Shown piece after piece: positions 15,024 through 23,254 of a stretch of DNA of 64,000 nt. Below the pieces are notes generated by a model, which worked only from the letters and a program-made list of their open reading frames with translations, was not told where the DNA came from and ran no database searches. Source of the DNA: Dyadobacter sp. 50-39 (GTDB lineage: Bacteria; Bacteroidota; Bacteroidia; Cytophagales; Spirosomataceae); contig MKSR01000030.1 in NCBI GenBank assembly GCA_001898145.1, forward strand, positions 1-64,000, given 5' to 3'. Each line of letters starts with the position of its first letter. Positions within the stretch are counted from its first letter, which is position 1. Position numbers and translations under genes: made by a program.

Positions 15024-17762
15024 TCATTTAGAAACAAATGTGACCGAGAACGGCACAAACAAGGCCCCTTTCGCATTGTCATTTCTGAAAACAAAATACA
15101 GATCGCGGGCACCGTTTTGAGGAGCGAGGGGTACGTGGAATGGCTTGGGCGGGGTTTTGGAAGTAAATGCGCTGGCGTCGTCGGTTGGGGGGATCCAATC
15201 GGTTTTGCCCAGTAATGCACCATCCGGTGAACCGTCATGGACTTCCACAATACCCCCCTGCGCGTTGAGCTGATCCTTCGGGGCCGCCACCACCATATCC
15301 ATTGCAGTAATGCCCGTCAGGTCGATGTCCCTGAAAATAGCGTGGGCGTTGGGCTGCGTGACGATCAGCAGGTTGTTCTCGCCCATTTTGAAGCGCATGA
15401 TGTTTTTCGAAGCATCGTCTGCCTGGCCAAAAAGCAATGTCGGGTTCTTCAATGTGAGTGTCTTTTCAGTCGTTTGAGACGGCATTCCGTCGGCGCCCTT
15501 GTCGGTATAACCGGCTATGAGCTTATAAATGCCCTTCGCGGCATCTGCGCCTTCGGGTATGCGGGCGTCGACGTGTCCCTCCGGTTGCAGCGCCTTCAAC
15601 GCCGGTTTTTGGGCGGCCAGACTCAGAATGTACTTCACCATCTGCCCCGCCTCAGGCAAACCGATCGACGGGTGCGCGGACATGGCCGTCTCGCCCCAAA
15701 CACCCGCGCCACCTTTGATGATCTTGTCCGAGAGGGAGGCTACTGCACTACCGTCTGCCTTGTATTTCGCTGCCACATCCACGAAGGCCGGGCCTATGGA
15801 TTTCTTATCCGTGAAATGGCATGCCTTGCAGTCGCTCTTCTCGATCAGCAGCTTGCCCGCCGTAAAGGTCACCGGTGTTTCCTGGTGGCCGCCCACGGAC
15901 GGTGCCTGCTTGTCTTCGACATCTTGGTAAACGGCTGTTATCCTCACTTTCGAGGCTGGTATAGTGTGCTTTTCCAAACTACCATCCTCCTGGTCCGACA
16001 CGCTTACCTTATAGTGAATGGGTTTGTCGGGAAAGAAAAAGGTTTTGTTGCCCGCTGTCAGTTCCAGCGAAACCTGCGGCGGCTCATTGCCTGCCTGAAC
16101 GGTAAAGTTTTGCGAATCTTTCAGGCCTTTTGAATCAGTCACCGTGAGCGTAACCTTGTACGTTCCTTTCTTTTTAAAAGTATACGCCGGATTAGGCTCA
16201 TTGAGCACCACCGGCGCGACGCCCGCGGCGGAAGCTATTTTCCATTGATATCGCAAACTATCCTGATCGAAGTCCACCGTGCCCGCCGATGAAAACTGCG
16301 CCCGGAATGGCACTGCCCCGGCTTTCTTGTCCACCGAAGCCGCTACAAGGGGCTTCCGGTTACCGCCATTGTATTCGATCCGCACCAGCTTTGACTCCGG
16401 GTTGCCCATAAACCATCCCTGCCCGTATTCGAGTATGTACAAATCACCGCTAGGGCCAAATGCCATATCGATCGGATGTTCAAGTCTGAGGTTTGGCAAA
16501 AACCGCTCCATTTTTACATAATCACCCTTGGGGCTCAGGGTTACCGCCATAATCCAGTCGCGCATCCATTCGTAAATAAACAGCTTCCTGTCGTAATATG
16601 CGGGAAACGCCCGCTTTGCATCCTTAAACTGATCGGCATCATACACCGGCCCGGCCATGGCGCTCCTCCCACCCGAACCGAGCAACGGAAAACGTTTTGT
16701 CTCGGCTGCCGTGTACCAGATCAGCGCTTTCTGCGCAGGCGGCAGCTCGGTAAGGCCGGTATTGTTGGGCGAGTCGTTCACCGGCTTTTCAGGGTCGAAT
16801 TTTTTGCCCGATTGCCCGGTTTCAAAGTTAAAATCCCAGTATGCCTTGTTGTCGCCCACAAAATAGGGCCAGCCGTAGTTCCCCGCCTTCCGCGCTTGTC
16901 CAAACTCGTCTTCCGCAGCTGGTCCCAGCCCGCTTGAATCCCTGCCCGCATCCGGCCCCACATCTCCCCAATACAGATAGCCATTCTTTTTATCCACCGA
17001 AATGCGATACGGGTTACGGTGCCCCATAGTGTAGATTTCCGGTCTGGTTTTCGCATCGTATGCTCCTGACGCATTCTTTGGAAACAGGTTACCCTCAGGG
17101 ATGGTGTAGCTGCCGTCGGCTTCGGGGTGAATGCGAATGATCTTGCCACGCAAGTCGGCCGTATTCGAAGACGATTTCTGCGCATCGAACGGACTGCGGC
17201 CCGGCCGTTCGTCAATGGGCGCATAGCCGTCCGAAGCCCTTGGGCTGGTGTTGTCCCCGGTGGAAAGGTAGAGATTACCTTGCGCGTCCCAGTCGATCGA
17301 GCCACCCGTATGGCAGCAATTGTCGCGTTGCACGGGAATGCGCAGGATCACCTTCCTGGAACCCAGATCCAGCGTATTGCCTTTCAATTCGTACCGCGCC
17401 AGCATGTTTTCGGGCACGCTGCCCGCCGGTGAATAGTAAAAGTAAATCCAGTGATTTTTCACAAAACCGGGATCAATGTTCACACCCAGGAGCCCGTCTT
17501 CGGCTTCGGAATTATCATTATACTTCGTGCTGACGGGTATGGAGGCGATTACCGTTGTCTTTTTGGAAACAGGGTTGTACAATTTGACCGTGCCATGCCG
17601 CTCGATGAACAATACGCGCTCGTCGGGAAGCACAGTCAGTTCCAGCGGCTCGTTGAGGTTTTCCGAAAGGACAACCTTTCGGAAGCGGTTCTCTTCCAGC
17701 ACCTGCGCATGCGCAACGGTGGCGCAAAGCAGCAAGGAGAAAAGTGCAGAGATTTTGTACAT
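15024..17762 (-). CDS. PQQ-type sugar dehydrogenase fused to PKD domain and cytochrome c
   Basis: This 912-residue exported protein has a signal peptide (1-19). A six-bladed soluble glucose/sorbosone dehydrogenase-like propeller follows (about 25-465, with catalytic-type His151 in NCCHTGGSIDW and MGHRNPYRI near 246). Next come a PKD domain (about 470-556), a beta region, a class I cytochrome c domain with CKACH (645-649) and axial-type Met694, and a C-terminal carbohydrate-binding-like region (about 740-912). It probably oxidises a sugar in the periplasm and passes electrons to its own heme. PQQ dependence is family knowledge and not proven here. It is divergent from the Nudix regulator. Confidence 0.9.
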   Translation of the reverse strand: MYKISALFSLLLCATVAHAQVLEENRFRKVVLSENLNEPLELTVLPDERVLFIERHGTVKLYNPVSKKTTVIASIPVSTKYNDNSEAEDGLLGVNIDPGFVKNHWIYFYYSPAGSVPENMLARYELKGNTLDLGSRKVILRIPVQRDNCCHTGGSIDWDAQGNLYLSTGDNTSPRASDGYAPIDERPGRSPFDAQKSSSNTADLRGKIIRIHPEADGSYTIPEGNLFPKNASGAYDAKTRPEIYTMGHRNPYRISVDKKNGYLYWGDVGPDAGRDSSGLGPAAEDEFGQARKAGNYGWPYFVGDNKAYWDFNFETGQSGKKFDPEKPVNDSPNNTGLTELPPAQKALIWYTAAETKRFPLLGSGGRSAMAGPVYDADQFKDAKRAFPAYYDRKLFIYEWMRDWIMAVTLSPKGDYVKMERFLPNLRLEHPIDMAFGPSGDLYILEYGQGWFMGNPESKLVRIEYNGGNRKPLVAASVDKKAGAVPFRAQFSSAGTVDFDQDSLRYQWKIASAAGVAPVVLNEPNPAYTFKKKGTYKVTLTVTDSKGLKDSQNFTVQAGNEPPQVSLELTAGNKTFFFPDKPIHYKVSVSDQEDGSLEKHTIPASKVRITAVYQDVEDKQAPSVGGHQETPVTFTAGKLLIEKSDCKACHFTDKKSIGPAFVDVAAKYKADGSAVASLSDKIIKGGAGVWGETAMSAHPSIGLPEAGQMVKYILSLAAQKPALKALQPEGHVDARIPEGADAAKGIYKLIAGYTDKGADGMPSQTTEKTLTLKNPTLLFGQADDASKNIMRFKMGENNLLIVTQPNAHAIFRDIDLTGITAMDMVVAAPKDQLNAQGGIVEVHDGSPDGALLGKTDWIPPTDDASAFTSKTPPKPFHVPLAPQNGARDLYFVFRNDNAKGALFVPFSVTFVSK

Positions 17763-17903
17763 GAATCAGGTGTCGTTGACTAGGTTTGTTATGCCGGAAA
17801 TTAACAGATTTCTTTGCTGTCAACCTGAGCGTCCGCTCAGCCGCAGTAGTAACTATTTTCTAAAAAATTGAATTTTACCAATTTAAAATAGAGACACAAT
17901 GAT

Positions 17904-17919
17904 AAAGAAAATTTTCTTT
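17904..17919. promoter_or_regulatory. 16-bp perfect palindrome, candidate operator of the Nudix regulator
   Basis: AAAGAAAATTTTCTTT is a perfect palindrome centred 142 bases from the dehydrogenase start (17762) and 57 bases from the regulator start (17969), in their shared divergent region. NrtR/AraR-type Nudix regulators bind palindromes of about this size beside their own genes (family knowledge). Low complexity is a caution. Confidence 0.45.
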
Positions 17920-17968
17920 GTGTAAAATTTACGCATTGAATTTTTTTCTGATTGTCAGCTTATTACCG

Positions 17969-18733
17969 ATGGAGCACAATTTGAAGGAGTTTTTTGACAA
18001 GGCATTGAAGGAGGTTTCACTCGACTGTGCGGTGTTCGGCTTTCATGAAGGCGAGCTGAAAGTACTGCTGCTTCGGTGGAAAGGCACCGATGGATGGAGC
18101 CTGCCGGGTGGACATATTCTGCTCGACGAATCGGCCAACGATGCCGCCAACCGCATTCTCACCCAGCGAACCGGTCTGAGCGACGTGTACCTGCAACAGT
18201 TCTACACGTTCGGAAATGTGAACCGGTACGTGTATCATCCTGAAAAAGAGCTGCTCGAAAAACTGGAAACAACCTTTGGAAAAGGCTTTTTCGACGGGAT
18301 TATTTTCCGCCGGGTCGTCTCCATCGGCTACTATGCACTTGTGGAATTCGCCCAGGTACAGCCTACCCCCGACTGGTTCACCGACGAATGCCGCTGGTGG
18401 TCGCTCGCCGATGTCCCCCACCTGCTGTTCGACCATAACGAAATGATAGAACGCGCGCTGAAAGCCCTGCGACGGCATGCGCGAAACCACCCGATAGGCT
18501 ACAACCTCCTTCCCGAGAAATTCACGATGCCTGAACTGCAACGCCTGTACGAGACCATCCTCGACCGTTCATTCGACCGCCGCAATTTCCAGAAGCTGCT
18601 CATGAGCTACGACATCCTCGAACGCCTGGATGAAAAGCGCATCGGAGCCGCAAACAAGTCGCCCTATCTGTACCGGTTTGTCAAAGAGAAGTACGACAAG
18701 GCCGTCGAGGAAGGAATTTCGTTTTCGATGTAG
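17969..18733 (+). CDS. Nudix-domain transcriptional regulator (NrtR/AraR type)
   Basis: This 254-residue protein starts at the ATG 17969. Residues 15-150 form a Nudix fold and residues 160-235 a winged helix (NLLPEKFTMPELQRLYETIL, FQKLLMSYDILERL). The Nudix box is degenerate: it keeps GGHILLDES but has RILTQRTGL in place of REUxEExG, so the catalytic Glu residues are lost. This is typical of the sugar-sensing transcription factors of this group. It probably controls the divergent dehydrogenase/isomerase operon, the downstream Gfo/Idh gene, or both, in response to a sugar or nucleotide effector (inference). Confidence 0.87.
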   Translation: MEHNLKEFFDKALKEVSLDCAVFGFHEGELKVLLLRWKGTDGWSLPGGHILLDESANDAANRILTQRTGLSDVYLQQFYTFGNVNRYVYHPEKELLEKLETTFGKGFFDGIIFRRVVSIGYYALVEFAQVQPTPDWFTDECRWWSLADVPHLLFDHNEMIERALKALRRHARNHPIGYNLLPEKFTMPELQRLYETILDRSFDRRNFQKLLMSYDILERLDEKRIGAANKSPYLYRFVKEKYDKAVEEGISFSM

Positions 18734-18738
18734 TTTTT

Positions 18739-18830
18739 TGGTACCCCGTCAGGGATGTAATATTGGTAGCCATGGAAGGCGATTGATTCTTTTCAAGTGC
18801 CGTAGGTACGCAACAGCATTACAACAAACC
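18739..18830. repeat. degenerate copy of a dispersed intergenic repeat
   Basis: GGTACCCCGTCAGGGATGTA (from 18740) and AAGTGCCGTAGGTACGCAAC (18795-18814) resemble the ends of short dispersed repeats that I associate with Bacteroidota intergenic DNA. It lies between the regulator stop and the Gfo/Idh gene. Only one copy is in this window, so the call rests on memory of the motif. Confidence 0.35.
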
Positions 18831-18886
18831 AGTAACATTCCCCCGGCTCTTTCTTTTACCAGCACCAATATCCTAAACCAGCCACC

Positions 18887-20170
18887 ATGACGCCATCTTC
18901 CAACCGCCGCGAATTCCTTAAAACTGCCGGACTTACCACGCTCGGGCTGACGGTCTTACCCAACCTGATCACGCGCGCAGCGCCCAGCGACCGCGTGCGT
19001 ATAGCGCATATCGGCTTGGGTGGGATGGGCAACAACCATATGAAATGGTTTGCCGATCTGCCCGAGGCCGAGATTGTGGCGCTTTGCGATGTAGATGAGC
19101 TGCACCTTGGAGAGACGAAACAGCGTCTGGAAACGATGAAGCCGGGCATCAAGGTGGATACCTATGGAGATTTCCGCAGGATTCTCGAAAGGAAAGATAT
19201 CGACGCGATCACGGTGGCGACACCCGATCACTGGCATGCGCAGATCGCCACGCTGGCATTCCAGGCCGGAAAGGATGTGTACGGCGAGAAGCCACTTTCG
19301 TATTGCCTGAAAGAAGGCAAAATGATGCTCAAACAATTGGAAAAGCATGATCGCATCTTTCAAATGGGGAACCAGATCCATGCGGGAGATAACTTTCACC
19401 GCGTTGTGGAATTGATCCAGTCGGGATCGATCGGGAAGGTGCACACGGTGCGGCTATGGAAAAAACCGGGTACCAAGGAACTCGGCTCACCCACGGTGCA
19501 GCCGGTGCCGAAAACACTGAATTGGGACATGTGGCTGGGTCCGGCGCCGTTTACCGAATACATTCCCGAAAAATGCCACTTTACCTACCGGTACTTCCTC
19601 GATTATTCAGGCGGCGAGTTCGCCGATTTCTGGTGCCATATTGCCGATGTCATGTATTCGGCGATACATCCGACGGGTTTGAAGAAAATCAATGCACGGG
19701 GTATCCCATACGAAGGTATTGCCGATGCCCCTAAAACACTCGACGTCGATTATGAATTTGATGGATTGAAAGTGTACTGGACATCCAACCCGCCGGACGT
19801 ACCCGGCGCCGCCGACCGGGGTATTGGCGCTTTCTTCGAAGGTGATAAAGGAACGCTGATATGCGATTACAATACCCGTGAACTGACTATCAACGGTGAA
19901 AAAACGGGCGATATCGCTTCGGTGCCGATCACCAATCCGCGATCGCCCGGGCACCAGCAAAATTTCATCGATTGCGTCAAGTCCCGCAAGCAACCGGAGT
20001 CTAACCTCGCCTATGCCCGCGAGATGACGACTCCGATGCACCTGGGGCTGATTTCTTACCGGTTGAAGCGGGAGCTTACCTGGAATGCAAAGAAAGAAAA
20101 GTTTACCGGCGACAAGGAGGCGAACCACTTGCTGAGCCGTAAACCGCGTAAGGAATGGGATTTGGTGTAA
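18887..20170 (+). CDS. Tat-exported Gfo/Idh/MocA family oxidoreductase
   Basis: A 427-residue protein with a twin-arginine signal (NRREFLKTAGLTTLGLTVLP). An NAD(P)-binding Rossmann fold follows (VRIAHIGLGGMGNNH, ALCDVDE, then the EKPL motif near residue 137) and a C-terminal alpha/beta substrate domain. It is expected to oxidise or reduce a sugar or cyclitol in the periplasm using a tightly bound cofactor, as other Tat-exported members do. The substrate is not evident. It may be controlled by the upstream Nudix regulator. Confidence 0.9.
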   Translation: MTPSSNRREFLKTAGLTTLGLTVLPNLITRAAPSDRVRIAHIGLGGMGNNHMKWFADLPEAEIVALCDVDELHLGETKQRLETMKPGIKVDTYGDFRRILERKDIDAITVATPDHWHAQIATLAFQAGKDVYGEKPLSYCLKEGKMMLKQLEKHDRIFQMGNQIHAGDNFHRVVELIQSGSIGKVHTVRLWKKPGTKELGSPTVQPVPKTLNWDMWLGPAPFTEYIPEKCHFTYRYFLDYSGGEFADFWCHIADVMYSAIHPTGLKKINARGIPYEGIADAPKTLDVDYEFDGLKVYWTSNPPDVPGAADRGIGAFFEGDKGTLICDYNTRELTINGEKTGDIASVPITNPRSPGHQQNFIDCVKSRKQPESNLAYAREMTTPMHLGLISYRLKRELTWNAKKEKFTGDKEANHLLSRKPRKEWDLV

Positions 20171-20301
20171 TACTAACCCGATCGAAGTAAATGCTGATTT
20201 AACTTGCCACGAGGAATTTAATGCTTTTTGTAGGGGTTGTTCAAGATGGGTTGTCATGCTGATTGAGAGCATGTCCAGCCAATCCATACTTCATCCAACA
20301 A

Positions 20302-20940
20302 ATGCACAAATTCATCCTGTTATTCATCATCAGCGTTTGCTCGCTGCCTTCGTTAGCACAAACCAAATGGAAGCTCATTGCCGATAAAGAGCAAATCCGG
20401 ATCTATTCGTCGGCCGTTCCCGAATCCAAAATCAAGGCCATTAAGGTCGATTGTGTGGTGGATGCCTCGCTTTCCCAAATGGTTTCACTGCTGCTGGATG
20501 TGGAGGCGGGCACACAATGGGTTTACAAAACCAAGTCGTGTACTGTCGTGAAACGCGTCTCACCTACCGATCTATATTACCACTCGGAAATTGGCCTGCC
20601 CTGGCCGCTGGACAACCGCGATTTTGTGGCGCACCTGATCACCAAGCAAGATCCTTTGACAAAAACCGTCACAATCGACGGACCGGTGGTAGCCGGCATG
20701 GTGCCTCCCCAAAAGAACGTGGTGCGGGTAAGCGACTCCAAAGGCCGGTGGGTGCTCACGCCGACAGCAGGAAAAGTGCGTATCGAATACACGCTGCATA
20801 CGGATCCCGGTGGATACCTGCCCGCCTGGGCAGTGAATGCATTTGCGGCGGAGGGGCCTATGGAGACATTTAAAAGTATGAAACAGCAGCTCAAATTGCC
20901 AAAATATAGAAATGCCTCCCTTACATTTATAGCCAATTAG
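20302..20940 (+). CDS. START domain lipid-binding protein, exported
   Basis: This 212-residue protein starts at the ATG 20302 with signal peptide MHKFILLFIISVCSLPSLAQ, followed by a START domain filling the mature protein. Marks include WKLIADKEQIRIYSS, the IGLPWPLDNRDFVAH motif typical of START proteins, and a C-terminal amphipathic lid helix (AFAAEGPMETFKSMKQQL). It probably binds a lipid or hydrophobic molecule in the periplasm. It lies 30 bases before the dehydratase gene, but there is no clear functional link. Confidence 0.85.
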   Translation: MHKFILLFIISVCSLPSLAQTKWKLIADKEQIRIYSSAVPESKIKAIKVDCVVDASLSQMVSLLLDVEAGTQWVYKTKSCTVVKRVSPTDLYYHSEIGLPWPLDNRDFVAHLITKQDPLTKTVTIDGPVVAGMVPPQKNVVRVSDSKGRWVLTPTAGKVRIEYTLHTDPGGYLPAWAVNAFAAEGPMETFKSMKQQLKLPKYRNASLTFIAN

Positions 20941-20970
20941 AAGGGTTATAGAATGTAAAAGAAAAATAGG

Positions 20971-22119
20971 ATGAAAATCAGAAGCTACGAGCTGTTCCAG
21001 GTACCACCCAGATGGTTGTTTTTGAAAATCGAAACCGATGAAGGCATCGTCGGATGGGGCGAGCCGGTGATCGAAGGCAAAGCGGCAACGGTAGCCGCAG
21101 CGGTGCACGAAATGATGGAAGCACTGGTCGGTAAAGACCCGCTCGATATTGAAGGCCATTGGAACACGATGTACCGGGGTGGGTTCTACCGCGGCGGACC
21201 TATTCTGATGAGCGCCATTGCGGGTATCGACCAGGCGCTTTGGGACATCAAAGGTAAATTCTTCAACGCGCCGGTTTACCAGCTTCTCGGCGGCAAATGC
21301 CGTGATAAGATTAAAGTCTATTCCTGGATCGGCGGCGACAGGCCCGATGAAGTGGCCGGCGCAGCAAAAGAATGCTTCGACCGCGGCTTCAAGGCCATCA
21401 AAATGAACGCAACCAATGAAGTGCAGTACGTCGACACGTTCGAAAAAATCGACCTCGCTGTCAAAAGGGTCGCGTCGATCCGGGAGGCGCTGGGCTATGG
21501 ATTGGAAATTGGGGTCGATTTTCATGGACGCCTGCATAAGCCCATGGCCAAAGTGCTCGCCAAAGAATTGGAGGCTTTCCGGCCGATGTTTATCGAGGAA
21601 CCGGTACTATCGGAAAACAACGAGGCACTGCGCGAAATCGCTGCACATACTTCCATTCCTATCGCGACCGGCGAGCGGATGTTTAGCCGATGGGATTTCA
21701 AAAACCTGCTGATGCATGGCTACGCCGACATCATCCAGCCCGACCTATCCCATGCGGGCGGCATCACCGAATGCAAAAAAATACTTTCAATGGCCGAAGC
21801 GTTTGACGTGGCCGCCGCCCCGCATTGTCCGCTCGGTCCTATCGCCCTGGCAGCATGCTTGCAGGTGGATGCAACCTGTCATAATGCATTCATCCAGGAG
21901 CAAAGCCTCGGAATCCACTACAACCAGGGCAGCGACCTGATGGACTACCTGACCGACAGAACTGTATTTGACTATCATGACGGTTTCGTCAATATCCCTT
22001 CCGGTCCCGGGCTGGGAATCGAAATAAACGAAGAGCATGTCCGGAAAATGGCCGCCATTGGCCACAACTGGAAAAACCCGCTATGGACGCACGACGATGG
22101 AAGTGCAGCTGAATGGTAA
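20971..22119 (+). CDS. dgoD: D-galactonate dehydratase (enolase superfamily)
   Basis: A 382-residue mandelate racemase/enolase superfamily enzyme that dehydrates D-galactonate to 2-dehydro-3-deoxy-galactonate in the De Ley-Doudoroff route. The GalD signatures are present: [11 protein letters not shown], catalytic/metal [12 protein letters not shown], the metal-ligand Glu in [10 protein letters not shown] and in [13 protein letters not shown], and [12 protein letters not shown] with the general His. Length is standard. The rest of the pathway (kinase, aldolase) is not in the window. It fits the sugar-oxidation theme of the locus. Confidence 0.9.
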   Translation: MKIRSYELFQVPPRWLFLKIETDEGIVGWGEPVIEGKAATVAAAVHEMMEALVGKDPLDIEGHWNTMYRGGFYRGGPILMSAIAGIDQALWDIKGKFFNAPVYQLLGGKCRDKIKVYSWIGGDRPDEVAGAAKECFDRGFKAIKMNATNEVQYVDTFEKIDLAVKRVASIREALGYGLEIGVDFHGRLHKPMAKVLAKELEAFRPMFIEEPVLSENNEALREIAAHTSIPIATGERMFSRWDFKNLLMHGYADIIQPDLSHAGGITECKKILSMAEAFDVAAAPHCPLGPIALAACLQVDATCHNAFIQEQSLGIHYNQGSDLMDYLTDRTVFDYHDGFVNIPSGPGLGIEINEEHVRKMAAIGHNWKNPLWTHDDGSAAEW

Positions 22120-22123
22120 TTAG

Positions 22124-22187
22124 GCGGGCCTCCGGCCGGTCGGTAATGCACCTCTTTTTTACACTACTGACCAGCCGGAAGGCCCGT
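22124..22187. terminator. imperfect bidirectional hairpin between convergent genes
   Basis: GCGGGCCTCCGGCCGGTCGG (from 22124) is largely complementary to GACCAGCCGGAAGGCCCGT (to about 22187), with TTTTTT in the loop region. It lies between the convergent dgoD and PhyH-family genes and probably ends both transcripts. Confidence 0.5.
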
Positions 22188-22229
22188 GATAATTATATAC
22201 AAATCAGGCGATTTGCATGAAAGGCGCTC

Positions 22230-22997
22230 CTATTTCAACGCTTGCGAAATAGCGATTTCGACAGGCGCGGTACCCTTAATATCCAAATCCGCAGCTAATA
22301 GCAATGGCGGCTGGGCCATAAACTTCGGCTCCTTACCATGGTGCGCTTGCGCGGCGTGGACCAGGAACGGGTGGCAAAGGTAGACGGTACCGGCCTTACC
22401 GGTCGCGAAGGCAACTTCCCTGTCGGGGATGGTATCCAGCCTGGCGGCAAGCTCCATAAACGACAGCCCTGCCTCCCCTTCCGCCTGCAATGTACGCGCG
22501 ACGTCGGCGTGTGAACCTTTCCGGATACGCGTAGGCGCGTCTCGCTCGCCCACGTCCGAGTACAGGAAAAGCATCAGCAACCCGCGTCCCTTCGAGTACA
22601 TATTGACACGCCATTCCCAAAAGTTAGCAGGATCATCGCCCGGAAAGCCGGCATCGACGTGCCAACCCGTATCCCCGGGATCCTCATGGGACGGGAAACG
22701 GACCGGAAATGTGCCCATACTGCGGCAAGGCCGCCATTTGCCCGGGCCAACGAGCTGATCAAATGCCGCATACAAAACCGGCGTGTTGGCAGATGCTACA
22801 AATGCCTCCTGCGTGTACATCCCCAGGCGAATCACGGGCCTGGTCCAGGTAGCGGGATTGTTGCGGTCGAGGCCGAGGTCATTCCATAAAATATCCCTGA
22901 CTTGCGCGGCTATTTCTTCGGAAAACGCATTGTCGATGCGGACGAAGCCCTGATTGATAAATTGATCTATTTGCTGAGCATTCAGTATTCCTTCCAT
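22230..22997 (-). CDS. phytanoyl-CoA dioxygenase (PhyH) family protein
   Basis: A 255-residue Fe(II)/2-oxoglutarate dioxygenase starting at the ATG 22995-22997. A longer frame to 23081 adds unlikely residues. The iron-binding triad is visible as HVD in GWHVDAGFPGDDP and the distal His in FLVHAAQAHHG, with nearby residues suited to 2-oxoglutarate. The substrate is unknown, as bacterial PhyH proteins hydroxylate many small molecules. It is convergent with dgoD and divergent from the kinase at 23255. Confidence 0.85.
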   Translation of the reverse strand: MEGILNAQQIDQFINQGFVRIDNAFSEEIAAQVRDILWNDLGLDRNNPATWTRPVIRLGMYTQEAFVASANTPVLYAAFDQLVGPGKWRPCRSMGTFPVRFPSHEDPGDTGWHVDAGFPGDDPANFWEWRVNMYSKGRGLLMLFLYSDVGERDAPTRIRKGSHADVARTLQAEGEAGLSFMELAARLDTIPDREVAFATGKAGTVYLCHPFLVHAAQAHHGKEPKFMAQPPLLLAADLDIKGTAPVEIAISQALK

Positions 22998-23254
22998 GGA
23001 TTTCAATAAGTGTATGATTGAAAAATTGGGATAATAAAATCCTGGCCCCGGAAAACCGGGGAGCACGTGCAACGGCGGCACGGGAAGGAGTGTCAGAGTG
23101 TTGGTGCGAACCTCATGGTTACAAAAATAGGAATTTGAAAGCTATTTTTCCCGATAACATTCCGAATTCAAATCGAAAAGCACCCAATTCAGTTTTGGTC
23201 GGCTGGTTGCGCAATGCGGTCACGTATTTGCTGGAGAACCAAACCAATTTACAC

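Noticed and set aside
15237-16133. Plus-strand frame of 298 codons opposite the sugar dehydrogenase gene
   Set aside because: It is antisense to the heme and C-terminal region of a clear gene, and its composition is typical of a shadow frame.
20572-21537. Long minus-strand frame (321 codons) opposite the START and dgoD genes
   Set aside because: It lies antisense to two well-supported genes, its translation is rich in His, Cys and Phe with no family pattern, and it has no signal for initiation.
23018-23254. N-terminal 79-codon extension of the histidine kinase at 23255
   Set aside because: It would place the clear signal peptide internally. The added residues are Arg/Asn-rich and unlike any sensor domain.
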